This document shows positions 9,837 to 20,339 of a DNA stretch of 64,000 nt, in pieces. The stretch comes from Candidatus Symbiopectobacterium sp. 'North America' (GTDB taxonomy: Bacteria > Pseudomonadota > Gammaproteobacteria > Enterobacterales > Enterobacteriaceae). Every line of letters starts with the position of its first letter. The stretch's first letter is position 1. A program made the position numbers and the translations under genes. The stretch is taken from the NCBI RefSeq assembly GCF_015762685.1, contig NZ_PEHF01000081.1:1-64000 (forward strand), given 5' to 3'. The notes beneath the pieces were generated by a model. The model was not told the DNA's origin. It saw only the letters and a list, made by a program, of their open reading frames with translations, and did not search any database.

Positions 9837-9873
9837 CCCCCTTATCCCTGACAAGAGCGAATAACCACGCACA

Positions 9874-10437
9874 ATGAATTTACAGCATCATTTTCTTATC
9901 GCCATGCCAGCCGTTCAGGACCCGGTTTTCAAACGCGCCCTGATCTATATTTTTGAGCACAATGAGGACGGCGCAATGGGGCTTATCGTCAACAAACCGA
10001 TGGAGCAATTTTCGGTAGAAGATATCCTGAGCAAGCTGCATATCGAGCCGACGCCGCGCGATCCCGATATTCTTCTGGATAAACCGGTGTTCTCCGGTGG
10101 TCCACTGGCAGACGATCGCGGTTTTATTCTGCACACGCCGCAGTCAGGTTTTGGTTCCAGCATCAGTATATCCAGCGATGTGATGGTTACCACGTCAAAA
10201 GATGTGCTGGAGACGCTGGGCACGCCGACACAGCCCCGTGAAACGATGGTTGCCTTAGGGTATTCCGGCTGGGAACAGGGACAATTGGAAACGGAGCTGC
10301 TGGAGAACGTGTGGCTCACCGCTCCGGCAGAAGCCGATATCCTGTTCCATACCCCGATTGCAGAGCGTTGGCTCATGGCGGCCAAAAGGATCGGTATCGA
10401 TATCCACAATATCGTGGCCGATGCGGGGCATGCCTGA
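9874..10437 (+). CDS. yqgE: UPF0301 family protein YqgE/AlgH
   Basis: A 187-residue protein, the same length as E. coli YqgE. Family motifs are [51 protein letters not shown] and [13 protein letters not shown]. The function is not firmly known. It overlaps ruvX by ATGA (10437), giving translational coupling as in most enterobacteria. Confidence 0.94.
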   Translation: MNLQHHFLIAMPAVQDPVFKRALIYIFEHNEDGAMGLIVNKPMEQFSVEDILSKLHIEPTPRDPDILLDKPVFSGGPLADDRGFILHTPQSGFGSSISISSDVMVTTSKDVLETLGTPTQPRETMVALGYSGWEQGQLETELLENVWLTAPAEADILFHTPIAERWLMAAKRIGIDIHNIVADAGHA

Positions 10438-10865
10438 TGACCAACCGAACCCTGCTAGCCTTCGATTTTGGCACCAAAAGCATCGGCGTAGCCATCGGCC
10501 AAGAGATCACTAGCACCGCGCGAGCGCTCACCGCGTTCAAGGCGCAGGACGGCGTGCCTGACTGGAACCAGGTAGAAAAAATAATCAACGAGTGGCAGCC
10601 TGATTTACTGGTGGTGGGATTGCCGCTGAACATGGATGGCTCCGAGCAGGAGCTGACCGCAAGAGTGCGTAAATTCGCCAACCGCTTACACGGCCGTTTC
10701 GGCAAACCGGTCGAACTACAGGATGAACGACTGAGCACCGTAGAAGCACGGGCAGACCTGTTTGAACGCGGTGGGTTCCGCGCATTGAATAAAGGCCAGG
10801 TGGATGCCACCTCGGCCGTCATTATTCTGGAAAGCTGGTTCAGTCGTCAAACGCCGGGGCAGTAA
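10437..10865 (+). CDS. ruvX: Holliday junction resolvase-like / pre-16S rRNA nuclease YqgF
   Basis: A 142-residue RNase H-fold protein starting at the ATG overlapping the yqgE stop; a longer upstream frame is a shadow. Motifs are [17 protein letters not shown] (first catalytic Asp), [26 protein letters not shown] and [13 protein letters not shown]. In E. coli it processes the 5' end of 16S rRNA. It appears intact. The gene after it is fbp rather than the yggRSTU genes of E. coli, so a rearrangement junction lies at 10866-10961. Confidence 0.95.
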   Translation: MTNRTLLAFDFGTKSIGVAIGQEITSTARALTAFKAQDGVPDWNQVEKIINEWQPDLLVVGLPLNMDGSEQELTARVRKFANRLHGRFGKPVELQDERLSTVEARADLFERGGFRALNKGQVDATSAVIILESWFSRQTPGQ

Positions 10866-10961
10866 AGCGATACCCATCCTATTTCACGTAGCAGAGATGC
10901 TGGCCACGCGAAGTCGTTAGGGTATGACAATACCTCTCAGCGGCGTTCGTGCAAACCGTCG

Positions 10962-11951
10962 CTATTCGTCCGGAAACTCAGCGATGAAACGTTCCACGTC
11001 GTTCACCATGGATTCGGTGCCAACAAAGAATGGGCAGCGCTGGTGCAATTTCTCCGGCTCAATATCAAGAATACGTCGTGCGCCATCGCTGGCTTTACCG
11101 CCTGCCTGTTCTGCCAGGAATGCCATCGGGTTGCATTCGTACAGCAAGCGCAGTTTTCCTTTCGGATAGCTTGCGGTGCTTGGATACAAGTAGATGCCGT
11201 CTTTCAGCAGGTTACGGTGAAAATCCGCCACCAATGAGGAGGTGTAAGGACGCTGCGTTGCTTCATCCTGTTCCTGGCAATACTTGATGTATTTCTTCAC
11301 GCCCTGCGGGAATTTGATGTAGTTTTCTTCGTTAATCGAGTACATGTTCCCTTTTTCCGGGAAATGCACACGTTCGTGCGACAGGCAGAAAACGCCCAGG
11401 GAAGGATCATAGGTAAAGGCATGCACGCCGTGACCGGTGGTGTACACCAGCATGGTCGAGGAACCGTACACGATATACCCTGCCGCCACCTGTTTGTTAC
11501 CTGGTTGCAGGAAATCGGCTTCCGTAACCCGCGTACCCAACAGGGTAATACGACGGTAAATGGAGAAGATGGTGCCAACAGATACGTTAACATCAATGTT
11601 GAAAGAACCATCCAGCGGGTCCATTAACACCACATATTTGGCGTTTAGACCACGGTCGCCTTCAAAAACGACGATCTCATCTTCTTCTTCGGAGGCAATC
11701 CCCGCTACTTCACCACGCGCTTTCAGTGCCGCTTTCAGTTTTTCATTGGCATGCAGATCCAGCTTCATCTGCACTTCGCCCTGAACGTTCGACACGCCGC
11801 TGGTTCCCAGGATATCAATCAATCCAGCCTTGTTGATATCACGGTGAATAATTTTGGCGCCCAGTTTGAGTGCAGACAACAGCGCGGTCAGTTCACCGGT
11901 TGCGTGAGAGAAATCGTGCTGTTTTTCGACGATAAATTCGCCTAACGTTTT
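10962..11951 (-). CDS. fbp: fructose-1,6-bisphosphatase class I, active-site damaged
   Basis: A 329-residue open frame starting [15 protein letters not shown] (E. coli 332). It would hydrolyse fructose-1,6-bisphosphate in gluconeogenesis. Much of the enzyme is there, including [26 protein letters not shown] and [22 protein letters not shown]. Two defects stand out. The metal-site motif DPLDGSSN reads DPLDGSFN (Ser to Phe at 118). The segment TSRYIGSLVADFH of E. coli reads TSSLVADFH, so four codons (12 bases) between residues 239 and 240 are gone, including the conserved Arg-Tyr pair known in FBPases to bind the sugar 6-phosphate. LLKGGIY is also LLKDGIY. It is likely a cryptic pseudogene despite the open frame. 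Confidence 0.9.
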   Translation of the reverse strand, partial: KTLGEFIVEKQHDFSHATGELTALLSALKLGAKIIHRDINKAGLIDILGTSGVSNVQGEVQMKLDLHANEKLKAALKARGEVAGIASEEEDEIVVFEGDRGLNAKYVVLMDPLDGSFNIDVNVSVGTIFSIYRRITLLGTRVTEADFLQPGNKQVAAGYIVYGSSTMLVYTTGHGVHAFTYDPSLGVFCLSHERVHFPEKGNMYSINEENYIKFPQGVKKYIKYCQEQDEATQRPYTSSLVADFHRNLLKDGIYLYPSTASYPKGKLRLLYECNPMAFLAEQAGGKASDGARRILDIEPEKLHQRCPFFVGTESMVNDVERFIAEFPDE

Positions 11952-12120
11952 CATAACACTATTCCAGAATCTACGAATGAAAAGTGGTTTCAATTTTCAT
12001 CGCTCATGTTTGCGCATGCAGTGTAGCCCAAACAGAAAGCCGCACCTAGTCAAATCCATTTCTTATGCGTAATCCAGGCGCTAGAATACGCGAAGACTTT
12101 CAGGAACTGATGGAAAATGT

Positions 12121-13507
12121 ATGTGTATTCATATTTTGGGTATCTGCGGCACCTTTATGGGCGGTTTGGCACTGCTCGCGCGTTCACTGGGACATGAGGT
12201 TACCGGTTCGGATGCCAACGTTTATCCTCCGATGAGCACGTTGCTGGAAGAACAAGGCATCAGCCTCATTCAGCGATATGATCCTGCACAGCTAGACCCC
12301 CGCGCCAGATTTGGTGATCATCGGCAACGCCATGAGCCGCGGCAACCCTTGCGTTGAGGCAGTGCAGGAAAAAAACATCCCCTACGTCTCCGGGCCACAG
12401 TGGCTGCATGACGCCGTGCTGCGTGAACGCTGGGTGATTGATTGCACACACGGTAAAACCACCACCGCAGGGATGGTAACCTGGATTCTGGAAGCCTGCG
12501 GCTACCAACCCGGTTTCGTCATAGGCGGGGTGCCCGGCAACTTCACCGTTTCTGCCCGCTTGGGCGGCGGCACCTTTATGGTAGTGGAAGCCGACGAATA
12601 TGACTGTGCGTTCTTCGACAAACGTTCAAAATTCGTGCACTATGCGCCGCGCACGCTGCTCCTGAACAACCTCGAATTCGATCATGCAGATATTTTTGAC
12701 GATCTGAAAGCCATTCAGAAACAGTTCCACCATCTGGTTCGCCTGGTGCCGGGAACAGGTAAAATCATTCTTCCAGGCAATGACTTACACCTTAAACAGG
12801 TGATGGGCATGGGCTGTTGGAGTGAGCAGGAACTGGTGGGCGATGACGGTGTCTGGAAAGCGAAAAAAGTCACGACCGATGCCAGCGAATTTCAGGTTTA
12901 TCTGAACGATGAGTTGGTCGGCGAAGTACGCTGGAAACTGGTAGGCGAGCACAACATGCATAACGCCTTGATGGCCATCGCGGCGGCGCACCATGTAGGC
13001 GTACCCGCAGAAGAAGCCTGCCGGGCGCTGGGCGAATTTATCAATGCCCGCCGCCGCCTTGAACTGCGCGGCACCGTCAACAATATCAGCGTCTACGACG
13101 ATTTTGCGCACCACCCGACGGCGATTCTTGCCACACTGGCAGCCTTACGCAGCAAGGTGGGCGGAACGGCGCGCATTCTGGCTGTGCTGGAACCGCGCTC
13201 AAACACCATGAAAATGGGCGTTATCAAGAATGAGCTGGCCCCGTCATTAGGGCGTGCAGATGAAGTGTTCCTGTTCCAACCGCAGCACATTTCGTGGCAG
13301 GTGGTTGAAGTGGCTGATGCCAGTGTGCAGCCTGCACACTGGAGCGCGGATATCGACACGCTGGTCGAGATGATCACCAAAAACGCTCAACCCGGCGACC
13401 ATATTCTGGTGATGAGTAACGGTGGGTTCGGGAATATTCACAACACCTTATTGGCGGTGTTGGAGAAGAAAGCAGCATCTGCTCAGGATCAAAGCAACGT
13501 GCTGTAA
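12121..13507 (+). pseudogene. mpl: UDP-MurNAc tripeptide ligase Mpl, frameshifted
   Basis: Mpl ligates recycled L-Ala-gamma-D-Glu-mDAP to UDP-MurNAc. Residues 1-60 (CIHILGICGTFMGGLALLARSLGHE) read in one frame. The rest, from DLVIIGNAMSRGNPCVEAV onward, reads in another. The switch is at a C5 run (12297-12301) where C4 would restore the frame. A second lesion follows: RWVLAVAGTHGKTTT of E. coli reads RWVIDCTHGKTTT, losing two residues and the Gly that opens the Mur-ligase ATP loop. The C-terminal domain (DDFAHHPTAI, LEPRSNTMKMG) is well preserved. It converges with purA; a shared terminator lies between. Confidence 0.93.
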
Positions 13508-13512
13508 AACAC

Positions 13513-13539
13513 AAAAGGACGGTTTCCCGTCCTTTTTTT
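13513..13539. terminator. rho-independent terminator between mpl and purA
   Basis: A stem aaaaggacgg / ccgtcctttt followed by a T-run lies six bases after the mpl stop. It could also serve purA from the other side. Confidence 0.85.
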
Positions 13540-13567
13540 CGTTTATGCGCTTAATGCGGATTACGCA

Positions 13568-14899
<1,332 letters not shown>

Positions 14900-14964
14900 C
14901 TATCATCTCACTTGGTTGCTTTCAGTACTTTTAGCATACGTTTGCGCACATTTTTTGATGCCAT

Positions 14965-15165
14965 TCAGCTTCCCGCGCGATGACGCAACATGTAGTAGAT
15001 GACGATGCCGGCAACCACTAATCCGCCGCCAAAACAACGCAAAATCGTGTCTGGCTGCTGCGCCATCGCCAGGATCATGCGACGCCAAATTCGTGGAAAC
15101 AGCAGCGGCCCCAGTCCTTCCACAATCAAGACCAGACCCAGCGCCAGCCAAATGGTGATACTCAT
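14965..15165 (-). CDS. yjeT: DUF2065 small membrane protein YjeT
   Basis: 66 residues from MSITIWLALGLVLIVEGLGPLLFPRIW; the longer frame with extra N-terminal codons is not needed because E. coli YjeT (65 aa) begins at the equivalent Met. It has two hydrophobic segments (about 4-20 and 42-58), and GGGLVVAGIVIYYMLR is the family hallmark. The function is unknown. It sits between hflC and purA as in E. coli. Confidence 0.9.
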   Translation of the reverse strand: MSITIWLALGLVLIVEGLGPLLFPRIWRRMILAMAQQPDTILRCFGGGLVVAGIVIYYMLRHRAGS

Positions 15166-15193
15166 ACCTACTCCAATAGAAAATTTTGCCATT

Positions 15194-15223
15194 AAAAAAG
15201 CCCGTATAACCATACGGGCTTTT
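15194..15223 (-). terminator. terminator after hflC
   Basis: A perfect 12-bp stem (aaaagcccgtat / atacgggctttt) with a 4-base loop. Read on the minus strand it ends in a T6 run, placed 22 bases after the hflC stop, so it can close the hflX-hflK-hflC transcript. Confidence 0.85.
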
Positions 15224-15244
15224 GGTGAAAAATGGTAAAGCTAA

Positions 15245-16234
15245 TCAGCGCGCAAGCGATGACGTCGGCGAACGCATATAGCGAAAGAAGTCGCTATCCG
15301 GGCTCAATACCATCACGTCCTGATTGTCGTTGAAGCTGGCTTCATAGGCACGCAGGCTACGGATAAAGGCATAGAAGTTCGGGTCTTCGCTAAACGCGTT
15401 AGCAAACAGCCGGGCCGCTTCCGCATCCCCTTCACCGCGCATGATCAGCGCTTCACGTTCCGCTTCAGCCAGGGTGCGCGTCACCAAATAATCTGCCGCC
15501 GCTTTCAGTTTCTCCGCCTGTTCCTGACCTTGAGAACGGTGACGACGTGCAACCGCTTCACGTTCTGCACGCATACGGGCGAAGATCGCATCCGACACTT
15601 CCGTCGGCAGGTTGATCTGCTTGATACGCACATCGATCACTTCAATACCGAGAGCCGCCATACTGTTCGGGTTGATATGCGGCTGCGCACCCTTGGTCTC
15701 TTGCTCCACGCGTGCGGCAGCAGAGGCAATGGCGCTATCCGCTTCGGTGGTTTCACCGGTACCGGTATTCAGCGCATCACGCACGTCCAACATCAGTCGG
15801 CCACGGGAATCGGTAACAATACCGCGCACATCCAAACGACCGATTTCAGAACGCAAGCGGTCACTGAACTTACGTTTGAGCAGCACTTCTGCCTGAGAAA
15901 TGTCACCGCCGCCCGTCGCCAGGTAGTAGCGGCTGAAATCACTGATACGCCATTTGATGTAAGAATCCACGATCAGGTCTTTCTGCTCCGAGGTGATGAA
16001 GCGATCGGCCTGGTTTTCCATGGTCTGAATGCGCGCATCCAGCATCTTCACGGTATCAATAAACGGTACTTTAAACTGCAAACCTGGCACATAGATAACA
16101 GGCTTGTTCTCATCATCGCGCAATACTTTGCCGAAGCGCATCACAATGCCGCGCTGGCCTTCCTGCACCACAAACACTGAGGCATACAGCGCCATCAGCA
16201 CCAGGACGAGGATAAAAACGATAGACTTACGCAT
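15245..16234 (-). CDS. hflC: FtsH protease regulator HflC
   Basis: A 329-residue SPFH (prohibitin-like) membrane protein (E. coli 334). There is one N-terminal signal anchor (SIVFILVLVLMALYASVFVV), then the SPFH domain (QRGIVMRFGKVLR, PGLQFKVPFIDTV) and a long helical Ala/Glu-rich stretch ending before MVLSPDSDFFRYM. With HflK it forms a large periplasmic-facing cage around FtsH and modulates its proteolysis. It starts two bases after the hflK stop, so it is co-translated. Intact. Confidence 0.97.
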   Translation of the reverse strand: MRKSIVFILVLVLMALYASVFVVQEGQRGIVMRFGKVLRDDENKPVIYVPGLQFKVPFIDTVKMLDARIQTMENQADRFITSEQKDLIVDSYIKWRISDFSRYYLATGGGDISQAEVLLKRKFSDRLRSEIGRLDVRGIVTDSRGRLMLDVRDALNTGTGETTEADSAIASAAARVEQETKGAQPHINPNSMAALGIEVIDVRIKQINLPTEVSDAIFARMRAEREAVARRHRSQGQEQAEKLKAAADYLVTRTLAEAEREALIMRGEGDAEAARLFANAFSEDPNFYAFIRSLRAYEASFNDNQDVMVLSPDSDFFRYMRSPTSSLAR

Positions 16235-16236
16235 TA

Positions 16237-17484
16237 TTATTCTCTCCCAAAATCACGCTGCGCGTTTGCACGGCGCTGGTCCATGACGGTTCCACCCGTG
16301 CTGGTACGGGTTTGTCCGGTGGTTGCTCCGTTGTTGTTCGGTGCAGAGGGCAGACGCATCGGCGCAGCCGTGGTGTTACTGGTCGCGTTACCGCTGGCAT
16401 TGCCTGTCTGACCGCGCATCAGTTGATCCAACGGCAGCACCATCAGGCTATTACCTTTGTCATTAACCAACACTTTTCGGGTATGTCCCAGTACGCGCTC
16501 CATGCTTTCGATATAGAGACGTTCGCGGGTGATTTCTGGCGCGGCTTTGTATTCCGGCAGAATCTTGGCGAAACGCGCCACTTCACCCTGCGCTTCAAGC
16601 GTGATACGCGCGCGATAAGCACGTGCCTCTTCCAGCACACGCTGTGCCTGACCGTTCGCACGCGGCTGCACTTCGTTAGCATAGGCTTCTGCTTCACGAA
16701 TGTATTGCTGTTCGTTCTCACGTGCCGCGATAGCGTCATCAAACGCGGCTTTCACTTCCTCTGGCGGACGCGCCGCCTGGAAGTTAACGTCCAACAGGGT
16801 TAATCCCATGTTGTACGGACGAATGGTTTCTTCCAATACGCGTTGCGTGTCAGTACGCACGATGGAGCGTCCCTCAGTGAGGATTTTGTCCATGGTGTAT
16901 TTACCAATAACGCCGCGCAGAGCACTGTCAGTCGCCTGACGCAAACTGTCGTCAGCATTGGTAACGCTAAACAGATAGCGCTCAGGCTCCGTCACACGAT
17001 ACTGAACGTTCATCTCCACGCGCACCACGTTTTCATCCGACGTCAACATCACGCCAGAGGTGGCCAATTCACGCACAGATTCCACGTTTACCGCACGAAC
17101 CGAGTCGATAAATGTCGGTTTCCAGTTCAGACCCGGACCTACCAGGTGGCTGAACTTGCCAAAGCGTGTCACTACGCCGAGCTCGGCTTCTCGGATGGTG
17201 TAAAAGCCGCTTGCGGCCCAAATCACCAGGGCCGCTACTGCGACAATACCCACGACCCGACCACCCAAACCGCTGCCAGAGGTGCCGCCGCCATTACCTG
17301 AATTCCTGCTTCCGCCCAGTTCGCCCAGCTTTTTGCTCAGCTTGCGGAAGATATCATCCAGATCGGGAGGGCCTTGATCCCGGACGCCTTTATTATTGTT
17401 TCCGCCAGAGTTGCCGCCTTGATTATTGCTGCTCCCCCACGGGTCGCGGTCTTGTCCGTTATTACCGGGCTGATTCCACGCCAT
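16237..17484 (-). CDS. hflK: FtsH protease regulator HflK
   Basis: 415 residues (E. coli 419). The cytoplasmic N-terminus is Gly/Asn-rich (MAWNQPGNNGQDRDPWGSS), followed by the membrane segment VVGIVAVAALVIWAASGFYTI (about 80-100) and the SPFH domain (EAELGVVTRFGKFSHLVGPGLNW). The coiled helical region and the Thr/Gly-rich tail are kept. It is the partner of HflC in the FtsH supercomplex. Intact; first of the hflKC pair after hflX. Confidence 0.97.
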   Translation of the reverse strand: MAWNQPGNNGQDRDPWGSSNNQGGNSGGNNNKGVRDQGPPDLDDIFRKLSKKLGELGGSRNSGNGGGTSGSGLGGRVVGIVAVAALVIWAASGFYTIREAELGVVTRFGKFSHLVGPGLNWKPTFIDSVRAVNVESVRELATSGVMLTSDENVVRVEMNVQYRVTEPERYLFSVTNADDSLRQATDSALRGVIGKYTMDKILTEGRSIVRTDTQRVLEETIRPYNMGLTLLDVNFQAARPPEEVKAAFDDAIAARENEQQYIREAEAYANEVQPRANGQAQRVLEEARAYRARITLEAQGEVARFAKILPEYKAAPEITRERLYIESMERVLGHTRKVLVNDKGNSLMVLPLDQLMRGQTGNASGNATSNTTAAPMRLPSAPNNNGATTGQTRTSTGGTVMDQRRANAQRDFGRE

Positions 17485-17575
17485 GTTTTAGCTCCATTCT
17501 TTTATGATTGGTGTTCTTCAGGTTCAATATCCCAGAGTCCGCAGAACAATGCCGAGATCGACCAACATGTCAGTC

Positions 17576-18853
17576 TCAAACCACATAATCCGCGAGTTCT
17601 TGCTCTTGTTTGCAAAGACGACGCCAGTCCACCATCGGCATACGAACTATAAGACCCACGCGACCGTCTTCCTCAATCCATTCTTTTTCTATTGCCTGAA
17701 GCTGATAAAAACGACTAAGAAGGCGTCCTGCCTGCGGAGGAAGGCTCAGAGAATAATGTGCGATGTCCCCTGATAGCCGCTCCGTCAATGCCTGAAATAA
17801 CAACGAAATACCGTCACCCGTCTGGGCAGAAAGCCATACCCTGACCGGCACATTCTCTTCGTTGCGATCGATACGCGGAACGAAACCGTCCAGCATGTCG
17901 ATTTTGTTCATCACGAGCAGTACAGGAATTTCATCAGACTCGATTTCTGCCAGCACTTCGTTTACCGCTGCAATATTCTCGTCGATACGAGGATCGGCAG
18001 CATCCACCAAGTGCAACAACGACGCCTGACGCGTTTCCTGCAATGTCGCTTTAAACGCCGCCACCAAATCGTGCGGCAAGTGACGAATAAATCCCACGGT
18101 GTCAGCCAACACCGTGTCCCCGACATCCACAACATTAATCCGTCGCAGCGTAGGGTCCAGTGTGGCAAACCGCTGATCGGCAGCATAAACGCCTGCCGCT
18201 GTCATTTCGTTAAACAGGGTGGATTTTCCGGCGTTGGTGTAGCCCACCAGCGCAACCGTAGGCACGTCCGCATGCGTTCTGGCTCGACGCCCTTGTTCAC
18301 GCTGCTTCTCCACGTGCTCAAGGCGAGAGAGGATTTGGCTGATACGGTTACGCAACAAGCGACGGTCGGTTTCGAGCTGGGTTTCACCCGGCCCACGCAG
18401 GCCAATTCCCCCTTTCTGGTGCTCGAGGTGCGTCCATCCCCTTACCAGACGCGTGGCAAGGTGACGCAACTGCGCCAGTTCAACGTGCAATTTTCCCTCG
18501 TGAGTACGCGCACGCTGGGCAAAAATATCCAGAATCAATCCGGTTCTGTCGATAACACGGCATTCGCACAAACGCTCAAGGTTACGCTCCTGAGCAGGCG
18601 TCAACGCATGGTTGAACAACACAACAAAGGCATCGGTGGCTTTCACCGCCTGTGCAATTTCTTCCGCCTTGCCTTCAGCCACAAAATATTTGGAGTGCGG
18701 TGCCTTGCGGCTACCGGTGATCACCTGCAATGACTCGATACCGGCGGAGGAAACCAGAGATTCAAACTCCAGCAAATCGTCCGTATATTTGTCTTGCAAA
18801 AAATAAATATTAACCAATACGGCCCGTTCACCGGCTTCATAACGGTCAAACAA
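17576..18853 (-). CDS. hflX: ribosome-dissociating GTPase HflX
   Basis: 425 residues (E. coli 426). The N-terminal HflX domain (EAGERAVLVNIYFLQDK, LIKLQ-like glycine-rich GGIGLRGPGETQLETDRR) precedes the GTPase domain with GYTNAGKSTLFN (P-loop), DTVGFIRHLPHDLV (switch II) and NKID. It splits stalled ribosomes under heat stress. One residue is missing relative to E. coli near SLLHLVDAAD (LLLHVIDAAD there), which need not be harmful. It lies in the miaA-hfq-hflX-hflK-hflC order of E. coli. Confidence 0.96.
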   Translation of the reverse strand: MFDRYEAGERAVLVNIYFLQDKYTDDLLEFESLVSSAGIESLQVITGSRKAPHSKYFVAEGKAEEIAQAVKATDAFVVLFNHALTPAQERNLERLCECRVIDRTGLILDIFAQRARTHEGKLHVELAQLRHLATRLVRGWTHLEHQKGGIGLRGPGETQLETDRRLLRNRISQILSRLEHVEKQREQGRRARTHADVPTVALVGYTNAGKSTLFNEMTAAGVYAADQRFATLDPTLRRINVVDVGDTVLADTVGFIRHLPHDLVAAFKATLQETRQASLLHLVDAADPRIDENIAAVNEVLAEIESDEIPVLLVMNKIDMLDGFVPRIDRNEENVPVRVWLSAQTGDGISLLFQALTERLSGDIAHYSLSLPPQAGRLLSRFYQLQAIEKEWIEEDGRVGLIVRMPMVDWRRLCKQEQELADYVV

Positions 18854-18945
18854 ACGTGCGACCTCTCAAACAAACGAAAAACACCCTGGTGGCAAGCGCT
18901 AGCGATGTGTACAAGCTCCCCACCGGGGTGAAAGCGCAATACGCG

Positions 18946-19245
18946 TTATTCCACGTCATCACTTTCCTGCGCCGACGACTGCTGATTTGCAGACGAACCA
19001 CCATGGTAGTTGCTGGTGCCAGGGCTATTGCTGTGATGAGAAACCGGACGAGACGGCACCACGGTGGAGATAGCATGCTTATACACCATCTGGCTAACCG
19101 TGTTTTTCAATAAGATAACGAATTGATCGAAAGACTCGATCTGGCCCTGCAACTTGATACCATTCACCAAATAAATAGAAACCGGAACACGTTCGCGACG
19201 CAACGCGTTCAGAAACGGGTCTTGCAAAGATTGCCCCTTAGCCAT
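18946..19245 (-). CDS. hfq: RNA chaperone Hfq
   Basis: 99 residues (E. coli 102). The Sm1 motif ([27 protein letters not shown]) and Sm2 motif ([14 protein letters not shown]) are conserved, including Gln8, Phe42, Tyr55, Lys56 and His57, known for RNA binding in E. coli. The flexible C-terminus is Ser/His/Gly-rich and ends in acidic SDDVE, as in relatives. It is the global partner of small RNAs. Intact. Confidence 0.97.
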   Translation of the reverse strand: MAKGQSLQDPFLNALRRERVPVSIYLVNGIKLQGQIESFDQFVILLKNTVSQMVYKHAISTVVPSRPVSHHSNSPGTSNYHGGSSANQQSSAQESDDVE

Positions 19246-19394
19246 TCTATATTTTCCTTATTTGCTTGTTGTTTGTAACAAAGAACCCCAAGGCTCTAAA
19301 ATAATGATGTAAAAAAATTGTGAGCTGAGACTCGCCAATTGTACACAATCGGCCACCCTATGCACTAACTATGCGAGTATAATAAACCCGCACA

Positions 19395-20339
19395 TCAAGG
19401 TGCCTGTACCACCGCCATCACACGTTCAAACGCATCCTGCGGTTTTTCACTGTCCAACCAATGAACTCCGTCCCAACCGCGCAGCCAGGTCATTTGACGT
19501 TTCGCCAACTGACGTGTCGCGCAGATACCACGGAACACCATCTCATCGTAATCATACTCGCAGGATAAATATGACCACATCTGGCGATAACCAACGCAAC
19601 GAACAGACGGCAAATCCTGATGTAAATCGCCCCGGGCAAAGAGCGAACGGACTTCCGTCTCAAATCCTGCCGCCAGCATCTGCTGAAAACGCAGCGCGAT
19701 GCGTTCGTGCAACAGCTCGCGCGTTACCGGTGCAATGGCAAACTGATGCACACGGTAAGGCAACGCCTCACCCGCTGTTTTTGTCAGCTCTGTTAAAGTG
19801 TTACCTGAAACGAAAAAAACTTCCAGTGCCCGGCACAGTCTCTGCGGATCATTTGGATGAATCCGAGCCGCTGCAACGGGATCAATCTCACACAATTGGC
19901 GGTGAAGCGCTTTCCACCCCTGCTCACGCGCCTGCGCTTCGATGCGCTGGCGCACGGCCATATCGGCTGACGGCAGCGGTGACAACCCCTCCAGCAGCGC
20001 CTTGAAGTACAGCATGGTTCCCCCGACCAGCAAGGGAATACGCCCGGCAGCGGTAATTTCCGCCATCTCCCGCAACGTATCGCGGCAAAAATCCGCGGTG
20101 GAATAAGCCTGCGTCGGATCCAGAATATCGATCAAACGGTGTGGAGCCTGAGCCAGTTCCTCAGCGCTGGGTTTGGCGCTGCCGATATCCATTCCTTTAT
20201 AGATAAGGGCGGAGTCCACACTAATCAACTCAACGGGCAACGATTGTCGCAACGCCATCGCCAGCGCCGTTTTTCCTGACGCCGTCGGCCCCATGATAAA
20301 AATCGCCGGGGGAAGGGTTGCGCTCGATAATTCAGTCAT
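19395..20339 (-). CDS. miaA: tRNA dimethylallyltransferase
   Basis: 314 residues (E. coli 316). P-loop [11 protein letters not shown] near the N-terminus, [41 protein letters not shown] and the C-terminal [14 protein letters not shown] are conserved. It adds a dimethylallyl group to A37 of tRNAs reading UNN codons. The start overlaps the end of mutL by four bases, so the two are coupled. Intact. Confidence 0.97.
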   Translation of the reverse strand: MTELSSATLPPAIFIMGPTASGKTALAMALRQSLPVELISVDSALIYKGMDIGSAKPSAEELAQAPHRLIDILDPTQAYSTADFCRDTLREMAEITAAGRIPLLVGGTMLYFKALLEGLSPLPSADMAVRQRIEAQAREQGWKALHRQLCEIDPVAAARIHPNDPQRLCRALEVFFVSGNTLTELTKTAGEALPYRVHQFAIAPVTRELLHERIALRFQQMLAAGFETEVRSLFARGDLHQDLPSVRCVGYRQMWSYLSCEYDYDEMVFRGICATRQLAKRQMTWLRGWDGVHWLDSEKPQDAFERVMAVVQAP

